Below, one piece after another: positions 30,991 to 37,737 of a stretch of 42,743 nt of DNA. How positions within the stretch are numbered: position 1 is the first letter of the stretch; the number at the start of each line of letters is the position of its first letter. Under the pieces are notes generated by a model. That model ran no database searches. It had not been told where the DNA came from and worked only from the letters and a program-made list of their open reading frames with translations. Made by a program: the position numbers and the translations under genes. Source of the DNA: a virus; IMG/VR virus record IMGVR_UViG_3300028769_000017, positions 1-42,743 of that record, one strand, 5' to 3'.

Positions 30991-32475
30991 TTACGGGGTG
31001 GCGGGGTGTTGCAGGACATCGGCGCCGGTGAGGCCCAATTCGGTGACGGCGGCGTCGGTGTCAACCACGATGCCAGCGGCCTTGAGCTTGGACAGCTCGC
31101 TACTGCGCTCTTCGATGTAGGCGTCCAGGTCTGTGCCGTCCTCCCGCAAGACGTCGCTGAGCGTGCGGGAGCCGCCCCGGATGGCTTCCTTGGCGGTGAG
31201 GGTGTCTTTGAGGGGATCGACCTGGTACTTGCGAGGCATGCTGATCTTGTCCTTGGACACGTCGCCCAAGCTCACACCGGCGAGTTGGGCGGCCTCACGA
31301 AACCAGGCACGAATGGGCTGCAGCACCTTGGGTACGAGGTTGAGCCACTGCTCTTGCTCAATCATTTGCCGGAACTCGATCAGGCCCATGCGGTTGCTGG
31401 CAAAGTTGGCTTGGCTCATGTCGCCAGTGAGTTGGGCGTAGGTGATGCCAGAGCCAACGGCCAGGGCGTGCAGTTGGTGGCGCATGTATTCGCCACCGCC
31501 ACTGCTGGGGATCGGGTTGTTGAAGGTGACGCTATCGCTGTTGCCGATGCGGCCAATCATGCCGGGGCGCATTTTTTCGACACCGGCGGTGCTACCAGGC
31601 AAGCCGAGTGCCTTGTCAGGTGCCTCGCTGCTGATGAGCGCGACGATACAGGCCTCCATCTTTTTGCGGATCAGCTCGGCATCGTCCCAGTCGGCGGTGT
31701 CACGGTAGCGCATGAGGCTGACGGCCAGCTCAGAAACACCGCGCACGGCGCTGGGGCGGTCGCGGCCAAAGTAGTGGATGATTTCGCTGGCGGGGACACG
31801 GCGGCTTTGCAGGTCGCGGGCGCTGCGGGTGGCCAGCTCGCCCGGGTGCTGTGGGTAGAGCCAGTAGGCCACCGTGTCGCCCAACTGGTTGAATTCTTTG
31901 CCAAGGATGCAGAGGTTGCCGTTGGCACCGACCGGGCCGGTTTTGTTCTGGTCAAGAAAATCAGGCTCAAGCACCTGGATCTGCAATGGGATGGCGTAGC
32001 CATCTTGCGGCCTGCGCCACCGGCGGCGCAGCAGCACCTCCCCAGCGCTGAATCGCTCGCGTACACCCAGGCGCAGCAGACCGGCCAGGCAGTCATTGCC
32101 ATCGGCATCACAGGCCAGGCTGCCCGCCCAGGCGTTCCAGGCGGCACGCTCGAGCAAGTTGTCGGGGGTGATGGTGATGCCGTAACCGACGACATTGCTG
32201 GCAAACACAGAAACGGCGCGTTTGGCGTATTCGTTGTTTTGGATGGTGTCGCGGCAGCGGTTGCGGATGCGCTCCAGGCCATAGCCAAGTTCGGCGTTGG
32301 CAGTGCCGCCGGTGGCGTTCCAGCCGCTGGTGCGGCGGCCTGCTTTGGCGGCGTCGTAGCTGCGGGCGTGTTCCATGCCCATGCGGGCGTAGCTGCGCCG
32401 CAAGGCCCAGCCGGGGAAAGTGACCTCGATGGCGCGATCCAACAAGTTGGCGCCTGCGATGGGTGTGGTTTTCAT
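30991..32475 (-). CDS. Portal protein (lambda family)
   Basis: The 494-residue protein starts at ATG 32475; an upstream in-frame extension overlaps the gpW-like gene and is not protein-like. It shows the lambda-portal features: YDAAKAGRRTSGWNATGGTA, RCRDTIQNNEYAKRAVSVFA, a VLEPDFLDQNKTG segment and YAQLTGDMSQANFASNRMG near residue 365. The dodecamer is the DNA gate of the capsid and the docking site for terminase. Confidence 0.93.
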   Translation of the reverse strand: MKTTPIAGANLLDRAIEVTFPGWALRRSYARMGMEHARSYDAAKAGRRTSGWNATGGTANAELGYGLERIRNRCRDTIQNNEYAKRAVSVFASNVVGYGITITPDNLLERAAWNAWAGSLACDADGNDCLAGLLRLGVRERFSAGEVLLRRRWRRPQDGYAIPLQIQVLEPDFLDQNKTGPVGANGNLCILGKEFNQLGDTVAYWLYPQHPGELATRSARDLQSRRVPASEIIHYFGRDRPSAVRGVSELAVSLMRYRDTADWDDAELIRKKMEACIVALISSEAPDKALGLPGSTAGVEKMRPGMIGRIGNSDSVTFNNPIPSSGGGEYMRHQLHALAVGSGITYAQLTGDMSQANFASNRMGLIEFRQMIEQEQWLNLVPKVLQPIRAWFREAAQLAGVSLGDVSKDKISMPRKYQVDPLKDTLTAKEAIRGGSRTLSDVLREDGTDLDAYIEERSSELSKLKAAGIVVDTDAAVTELGLTGADVLQHPATP

Positions 32476-32482
32476 GGGCGGA

Positions 32483-32701
32483 TCAATAGCGGGCGAATTC
32501 GGTGACGGTGGCCATACCACGCGACGGAGCGCCGGGCAGCTGGCCGTTGGCAATCAGCTCATCACGGATGACCTTGCGGGCGTTCATGAGCGAGGGCAGA
32601 TCCTGGTACTGGACTTCTTTGCCGTCGTAGCGGACCTTGAGGGTGCCGCTGGCAATGGCACGCTCGATGGCTTCGAGCTGGGCGAGGGTGAATCCGGCCA
32701 T
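32483..32701 (-). CDS. gpW-like head-tail connector protein
   Basis: The 72-residue protein has the gpW pattern: FTLAQLEAIERAIASGTLKV, RYDGKEVQYQDLPSLMNARK. It lies between terminase and portal, the usual place. It has a strong AAAGGA site before ATG 32701. It stabilises DNA in the filled head and prepares it for tail attachment. Confidence 0.88.
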   Translation of the reverse strand: MAGFTLAQLEAIERAIASGTLKVRYDGKEVQYQDLPSLMNARKVIRDELIANGQLPGAPSRGMATVTEFARY

Positions 32702-32712
32702 TTGCGTTTCCT

Positions 32713-34734
32713 TTAAATCCAGTTGTCGGGCACGTCGGGCACCCAGTTGTTGTGTTCATGCTCTGCTTGCCTGGCCGGTTCGGGCCTGGCTGCAGCAGGG
32801 GGCGGGGTGGCTGCCTCAGGGTTAGCCTGTGCAGACGTCTGCACTGGGGCAGCGTCTGGCGTTGTCAATGTGGCCTGCTGGGTGAACATGTCGTTGACAC
32901 GTGGCTCCAGCAGGCGCTCCAGTTCGTCCCAGTCGGCGGCGCGGGCGGTGTGGATGGCCACCCTGGGGTGGTGCGCTGCGGCATAGGCATAGCCCCAGGT
33001 GTCCAGCGGCTCGTTGCGTTTGCCGGGGCGCTTGATCCACTTGCCGGTGTCACGGTCGTAGTACTCGCTGACGATGCCTTCAAAGAAGGTGGCGGGCAGC
33101 TCATTGCTGTATCGCACCATGCGGTCGGTCTGCTGGTCGTGCATGGCGTCACTGTCCAGGCGGGCAAACAGTGCGCTTTTGGCGGTGTCGGTGCCAACCA
33201 TCCAGAGATCGACGCCGTTTTTGTCCATGGCGCCTCGGTCGTTTTTCACGTCCTGTTTGCTGGGGCGGCCCAGGATCGGCTTGTTGGGTTGGCTGTAGCC
33301 CTTGATGACAATCACGTCGTCATGCCGGTATTTGCGGGCGTATTTGTAGGCCTCATGCACGGTGACGCCGTCGCCCGAGTCAATGGCGGTCATGCTGACG
33401 CGCAGGTCGATGCCAAAGGCGTTGCGAATGGCGCGGCGGCGGTAGGTGGTGATGACCTCCCAGTCTTCGCTGCGCGATGGGTCGCCGGGGATCTCGGTGT
33501 AGTCCACGGTGTGGCAGCGCTCTCCCCTGCCCCACGCTACCAGGTGCAGGGCAAAGTAACCGGCCCGCTGAACGTCAACGCCCAGAGTGAGCACCAGGTA
33601 ACCTGGCAGCACGAAGCGCAGCGGGTAGGCCTCGCCACGCTGCTGCAGGGCGCTGGCCTGAACGGCATCGCTGTGATCCTCATACGGCTCGCCCAAGTGC
33701 AGGTTGACAAAGGTCTGCAGCTTGACCGGGTCGTTTTTGGCTTCGATAAATTTCTGTGCCCGCTCGGCCCAGGTGAAGCCCAGGCCCACGGGGCTGTACA
33801 GGCCGTTGATGTGGTAGCCGCGCTTGGCTCGCCCGGGGTGGCGGTGTCGCCAAACGCCGCCGGCCAGCATGGCGGGTTTGTAGTGCTCTTCGATCTCAGC
33901 GCCACAGTGTTCGCAGACATAGACGGCGGTGTCGGGCCAGTGGTGGGTTTTGCCCTCGGCGTCCTTGGTTTTTTTCCAGCGCAGTTTCTCGAACTGCAGC
34001 ACCTGCATTTCCTGGCAGTGCGGGCATGGCACCCAGTACTGGGCCATGCTGCTGGATTCGTATTCATCGGTGATGACCGAGGCGCCGCGCACCTTGGGGG
34101 TGCTGGTCTTGAGGATCTTGCGGCGAGGGAAGTTGGCGGTGCGCTGCTCGGCCAGTTTGACCGGGCTGCCTTCGTCTTTCAGACTGACCGGGTAGCGGTC
34201 AACCTCATCAAGCGCCAGTTTCTTGATGGGCTTACTAGCCAGCTCACTGGGGCTGTTGGACCACCCCAGATACAGCACGCCACCGGGGAAATTCTTCTCG
34301 GTGATCTTGTTGCCGCTGTCACGCTTGCGAGCGTTGGGGATCTTGACCCGGATGCGCGGCATCATGTCGATGGCGGGCTCCAGGCGCTGGCTGACAAAGT
34401 CTTTGACCGCTTTCTCGGTGGGCTGCACGATCAGCATCGGGCCGGGGTCCTGGTCGATGGACTCAAACACCCAGTTCAGCAGCACCTCAGTTTTCAGCAC
34501 CTGGCTGGCTGCCATGATCACGACTTCTTGCGTGCGCGACATGGAGCTGAGTTCGTTCATGACCTCGGCGGCATAGGGCGTGCGGCTGGTGCGCCACTGG
34601 CCACCTTCGGGCGACGACTTGCTGGGCACCATGCGGTACTTGTCCGCCCAGTCTGAGATTGACAGGCGTTCTGGCACCATCCAGGCGCGTGCTGCGGCTT
34701 CCATGACCGCTTGGTAACCGTCGCGCAAGTTCAT
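32713..34734 (-). CDS. Terminase large subunit (GpA family)
   Basis: The 673-residue motor-nuclease starts at ATG 34734, overlapping the small subunit stop. Family features are ISDWADKYRMV near the start, the ATPase region AASQVLKTEVLLNWVFE, Walker B-like KKLALDEVDRYP and a zinc-ribbon pair CPHC and CEHC. A nuclease-type Asp lies in MTAIDSGDGVTVHEAYKYAR. GpA terminases usually make staggered cos ends, so this phage probably packages from a cos site. Confidence 0.93.
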   Translation of the reverse strand: MNLRDGYQAVMEAAARAWMVPERLSISDWADKYRMVPSKSSPEGGQWRTSRTPYAAEVMNELSSMSRTQEVVIMAASQVLKTEVLLNWVFESIDQDPGPMLIVQPTEKAVKDFVSQRLEPAIDMMPRIRVKIPNARKRDSGNKITEKNFPGGVLYLGWSNSPSELASKPIKKLALDEVDRYPVSLKDEGSPVKLAEQRTANFPRRKILKTSTPKVRGASVITDEYESSSMAQYWVPCPHCQEMQVLQFEKLRWKKTKDAEGKTHHWPDTAVYVCEHCGAEIEEHYKPAMLAGGVWRHRHPGRAKRGYHINGLYSPVGLGFTWAERAQKFIEAKNDPVKLQTFVNLHLGEPYEDHSDAVQASALQQRGEAYPLRFVLPGYLVLTLGVDVQRAGYFALHLVAWGRGERCHTVDYTEIPGDPSRSEDWEVITTYRRRAIRNAFGIDLRVSMTAIDSGDGVTVHEAYKYARKYRHDDVIVIKGYSQPNKPILGRPSKQDVKNDRGAMDKNGVDLWMVGTDTAKSALFARLDSDAMHDQQTDRMVRYSNELPATFFEGIVSEYYDRDTGKWIKRPGKRNEPLDTWGYAYAAAHHPRVAIHTARAADWDELERLLEPRVNDMFTQQATLTTPDAAPVQTSAQANPEAATPPPAAARPEPARQAEHEHNNWVPDVPDNWI

Positions 34735-35360
34735 ACAGTGGTCTGCTGCGCGTTTTTGAGGATCAGCAGCTGCAGCTTGTCGCGCAGGGTGTCGCACACA
34801 CGCATGACCTCGGCTTCGATCATGGTGTGGATCTTGGCGGCATCGGTCTCGGGCGTCACCAGGGGCGTAAGGCGATCTGGCAGGGACATCAGCTCGGATC
34901 GGGTAGACACCATGGCGTCGGTGACCGCGCGGGTCATGGGCTCAATGGCGGCCACCGTGCCTTTGAGGATGGCCAAGTCGATTTGTGATTTTTCGGCTTT
35001 GCTTTGCTCGGTCAGAGTTCGGGCATCAAGCAGAGGGCTTGGAATGGTGGCTTTTTGCACCGGTGGTGCAACCACGGCTGGTGCTTCGATACCGACTGGG
35101 GCAACAGCCACTGGCTGGGCTACGACCGTAGCGCCCATTTGCAAATCACCAAACACACCAGCCTCGCGCTGGCCACCGCGAAACGGATCAGCCGTCAGGC
35201 TCATGCCCAGACGCACCGCCTCGACATCGACTGAGCCATCAGCAAAGCGCTGACAGCGTTCGGCTTTGATGGCCTTGTGAATAGCCGTGTCGCTGACGCC
35301 GAGCTGGCGAGCGCACTCCCTGACAGAGACACCCGTCAGGTTACGCGCCAACCTACCCAT
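34731..35360 (-). CDS. Terminase small subunit (Nu1-like)
   Basis: The 209-residue protein has an N-terminal helix-turn-helix (VSVRECARQLGVSDTAIHKA, IKAERCQRF) for binding the packaging site. It has a Pro/Ala/Val-rich middle and a C-terminal helix that would contact the large subunit (IEAEVMRVCDTLRDKLQLLI). Its position just before the large subunit with a four-base overlap supports the call. Direct repeats lie just upstream. Confidence 0.85.
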   Translation of the reverse strand: MGRLARNLTGVSVRECARQLGVSDTAIHKAIKAERCQRFADGSVDVEAVRLGMSLTADPFRGGQREAGVFGDLQMGATVVAQPVAVAPVGIEAPAVVAPPVQKATIPSPLLDARTLTEQSKAEKSQIDLAILKGTVAAIEPMTRAVTDAMVSTRSELMSLPDRLTPLVTPETDAAKIHTMIEAEVMRVCDTLRDKLQLLILKNAQQTTV

Positions 35361-35387
35361 TGTTTATCTATGCAACCTAATTCAAAC

Positions 35388-35500
35388 AATACAAACCAAA
35401 GCAAACCAATTAAAAAAACCTGCAAACCCGTAAACCTCGGGGTCCGAATTACCCGCGAGGGGGTGGGGGGTGGGAAGGACCCGCCGATTTTTTGGACGGC
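35388..35500. other. Candidate cos/packaging site
   Basis: Between the terminase small subunit and the next gene lie four related direct repeats: ACAAACC (35391), GCAAACC (35401 and 35422) and GTAAACC (35430). They are followed by a G-rich tract, GCGAGGGGGTGGGGGGTGGG (35455-35474). Repeats resembling terminase-binding sites next to a G-rich nicking region are what a cos site would look like. Cut positions cannot be read. Confidence 0.45.
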
Positions 35501-35501
35501 A

Positions 35502-36296
35502 TCAAAGCAATGTCATCTGCCGCTTGGGGATGGCAGTGCGCATGGATTCAGCGACCGATCTCTGCAACTCGATTACAAAGCGCTTTTCAATCACCTGCTT
35601 GGCAATGCCCGGCACGTCCAACTGCCTGGGATACGTGGGCTTTGACACAAAGATAATCACCGGCTTGATGGCTGAGCCAGCGGCGCCAAAGCTGATGCGT
35701 TGCCACACACCCAGCGGCAGGCGGCCATTGCCAGGCCGACCAACAAAGTACTCAAAACCACGCGCCCCAGTACGCTTATTGCCCCTTGCCAGAGCCGAGC
35801 GCTTTTTGTCGCTCATATTTGCCGAGTAACCTTGCTCCCCAAACGCCTTGAAATAGGACAGTATCTGCACGATCTGCCCTCTCGACATATTGCCGTAAGC
35901 ATCCAGTTTTGCGGCACTGCCTGGCAATGCCGCAAAACCAGTGGGCAAAAGGCCAGTGCTTTGCAGCGAACGTTCAAACGCCTTGAGTTTTCGCTCACCG
36001 CCATACACCAGCGGTGCCAGATAGTCACGGGCTGATGTGCCCCGACCCATGGCCACCCTGAAGTCCACCTCTGCCAGCAGCTTGCGTTTGGTGGCAGGGT
36101 ACAAGCGAAAGCCCTTCATGGTGTAGGGCGTGGGCCGGTCGATCAGGCTGGGTAGCTGCCGCTCAACTTCTTCTTTCCCAAACTTTGCGGTGCGGGTCAG
36201 TGCCACCGCTGTGGCATAGGGCATCTGATCACCTGCGACCCTAGCCCATTGCGACACCGTGGCCTCCAGATCACTCTTGACGCTGATCTGAAACAC
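35502..36296 (-). CDS. GPZ-like minor tail protein
   Basis: The 264-residue protein starts at GTG 36296, with GGAG eight bases upstream. It contains YATAVALTRTAKFGKEEVER and the region YTMKGFRLYPATKRKLLAEV, recalling prophage minor tail protein Z proteins. It is basic and has a C-terminal IEKRFVIELQRSVAESMRTA helix. The location before terminase rather than in the tail block is unusual for GPZ, so the assignment is tentative. Confidence 0.6.
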   Translation of the reverse strand: MFQISVKSDLEATVSQWARVAGDQMPYATAVALTRTAKFGKEEVERQLPSLIDRPTPYTMKGFRLYPATKRKLLAEVDFRVAMGRGTSARDYLAPLVYGGERKLKAFERSLQSTGLLPTGFAALPGSAAKLDAYGNMSRGQIVQILSYFKAFGEQGYSANMSDKKRSALARGNKRTGARGFEYFVGRPGNGRLPLGVWQRISFGAAGSAIKPVIIFVSKPTYPRQLDVPGIAKQVIEKRFVIELQRSVAESMRTAIPKRQMTLL

Positions 36297-36446
36297 TGGC
36301 TAGCTCCAAAAGAGAACGCTGCGATTGGTCCCCGCTGGGGATGTTTCTGGGTCTTTCAGAACATCATGGGCTTGGTGCAAGTCGCGGCCAGGAGCCGAAG
36401 CCCCTGGCGTTGACACACAACCGTTGCCCGTTTCGGCGGGGTTGTA

Positions 36447-36653
36447 TCAGTTGAATTCGTTGTTTGTGGTTCGTCGGCTTTCGATCAATGCGCGTTGTGC
36501 TAGGTTCTCAGCGCGCAGCTTCTCGGTCCGCACCTTGGCCACTTCTTTACGTCGCTGTTTTTCGACCTCATCAACAGTCACAGGCTTTTTTGACTTTGCT
36601 GCGGACGCTGCCATTGCAGCCCTCAATTGATGTGAAAAAGTCTGGTAAGTCAT
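36447..36653 (-). CDS. Small basic coiled-coil protein
   Basis: The 68-residue product is almost entirely charged helix (VDEVEKQRRKEVAKVRTEKL, RAENLAQRALIESR) with an Ala/Ser/Lys-rich N-terminus. It may bind nucleic acid or a partner. Its ribosome-binding site is weak. No family is recognised; it might not be translated. Confidence 0.5.
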   Translation of the reverse strand: MTYQTFSHQLRAAMAASAAKSKKPVTVDEVEKQRRKEVAKVRTEKLRAENLAQRALIESRRTTNNEFN

Positions 36654-36698
36654 TTGTTCGCAGATTTTTGACAGCTAACTGAAATGTACCTAAAAGGT

Positions 36699-37094
36699 CT
36701 ATGTTGTCAAACTCTTTTTTGCTTTTTCCTGCGCGATGCGCTTGTCATCAAGCCAGCGCGCAATGGCACGGTCTGCGGCTTCTATGTTGGCTTTGATGGT
36801 GGATTCGGCTCGGGCCATGCGGGTGGCGACCTGGTGGCGGGGCAGCCCTTTAACGTAGGTCAGGGTCAGCACCATGTGCAAATGTGGCTGCGACCAGCGC
36901 AGGGCAGTCACCGCGTCATTCATCTCGCTGGCGTCCAGGTCAGATATTGGCACAGCCCCATCATTGCCCCCACCCGAGGGCGATAGCCTTGCAAATGTCG
37001 TTTGGCGGGGGTATCCCAGACTGCCCGATTCACCGGATGCACACCACCGTGCCCAGTTTTCAAGCCGTCGCTTCACCCACTCAACGCGTGCCAT
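36699..37094 (-). CDS. Candidate late-gene regulator (Q-like / sigma-region-4-like HTH)
   Basis: The 131-residue protein starts MARVEWVKRRLENWARWCAS, has LSPSGGGNDGAVPI, and ends in a helix-turn-helix (LTYVKGLPRHQVATRMARAE, STIKANIEAADRAIARWL). Proteins with this layout occur at the junction of early and late genes in Burkholderiales phages and are thought to act as antiterminators or sigma-like late regulators. The gene lies between replication and structural modules on the same strand, which fits that role. Confidence 0.72.
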   Translation of the reverse strand: MARVEWVKRRLENWARWCASGESGSLGYPRQTTFARLSPSGGGNDGAVPISDLDASEMNDAVTALRWSQPHLHMVLTLTYVKGLPRHQVATRMARAESTIKANIEAADRAIARWLDDKRIAQEKAKKSLTT

Positions 37095-37356
37095 GGTTGC
37101 CCCTATGACGCCGGGCAAAAGCCTTCATGGCTTCTTCCGGTACACCTACACAAAAACCGTTTTCAACTGCACTCACCCAGCCATCACCGCGCCGATACAC
37201 CGCCCGCACGGCCTGATAGTCATCCGCGTCATAGGCCCGGCGCAGGTCCATGCTGGCCTTGAGCTGCAGCTGCACTGACTCACGCCCCAGATTGGCCGCC
37301 AGATCCTGCAGCAGCTTTGCCAAGATGGGCATCTGGAGTTTGATGTTGGTAGGCAT
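37081..37356 (-). CDS. Small hypothetical protein
   Basis: The 91-residue protein starts at ATG 37356; an upstream extension would run into the repeat-rich non-coding region. It is helical (LQMPILAKLLQDLAANLGRE, SMDLRRAYDADDYQAVRAVY) with a basic C-terminus. It overlaps the Q-like gene by 14 bases. No family is recognised. Confidence 0.6.
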   Translation of the reverse strand: MPTNIKLQMPILAKLLQDLAANLGRESVQLQLKASMDLRRAYDADDYQAVRAVYRRGDGWVSAVENGFCVGVPEEAMKAFARRHRGNHGTR

Positions 37357-37737
37357 TGGGAGTAATCCGTCCACCCCGTCCACATGCTGGCCGTGGTGCT
37401 GGACGGTGCAAGCTGTTGAATCCATTTACTTTTTTTTCCTTCCGTCCAGATGTCCAGTGAAAACGCGTCGCGCGCACGTATGCGCGCCCGCCCCTGCCTG
37501 CGCACCTGCGCCCACACACACGCACATGTGCATGTGTGCGCGGATTTGGTGGCCGTGGTGGACGGATATCAAAATCACAAGCAAAATCAACAGCTTGCAC
37601 CGTCCAGCATTGCCGACCATCACCCGGACGGTGCTGGACGGCACACCCCACCCGGACGGCCAGACGTGTGCACAAGGCAGGCGCGCAAAACCCCATCGGC
37701 TTCGCGCTTCCCATAACTGCCATGGGCTCACACCTGG
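37357..37737. other. Iteron-rich non-coding region, candidate replication origin
   Basis: This is the largest gene-free stretch (381 bases) and lies just after the primase-helicase stop. CCGTCCA, or its complement, occurs seven times: 37367, 37376, 37400 (-), 37442, 37559 (-), 37600 and 37635 (-). Two CGGACGG variants lie at 37625 and 37653. A 23-base inverted repeat flanks a GC-rich alternating tract. Clustered iterons beside a replication gene are typical of an initiator-dependent origin. A regulatory region for the late operon is the alternative. Confidence 0.6.
37397..37609. repeat. 23-base inverted repeat pair
   Basis: Bases 37397-37419 are the exact reverse complement of 37587-37609. 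The arms are 167 bases apart, and each contains one CCGTCCA/TGGACGG unit followed by an AGCTTGCA-type core. Arms this long do not arise by chance and indicate a duplicated protein-binding site. Confidence 0.9.

Noticed and set aside
30964-32505. Long forward open frame (over 500 codons) opposite the portal gene
   Set aside because: It mirrors a certain portal gene, is Gly/Ala/Val/His-rich and has no ribosome-binding context; high GC keeps the opposite strand open.
32752-34656. Long forward open frame (over 600 codons) opposite the terminase large subunit
   Set aside because: Its composition is that of antisense shadow and it contains no recognisable domain, while the reverse strand is a clear GpA terminase.
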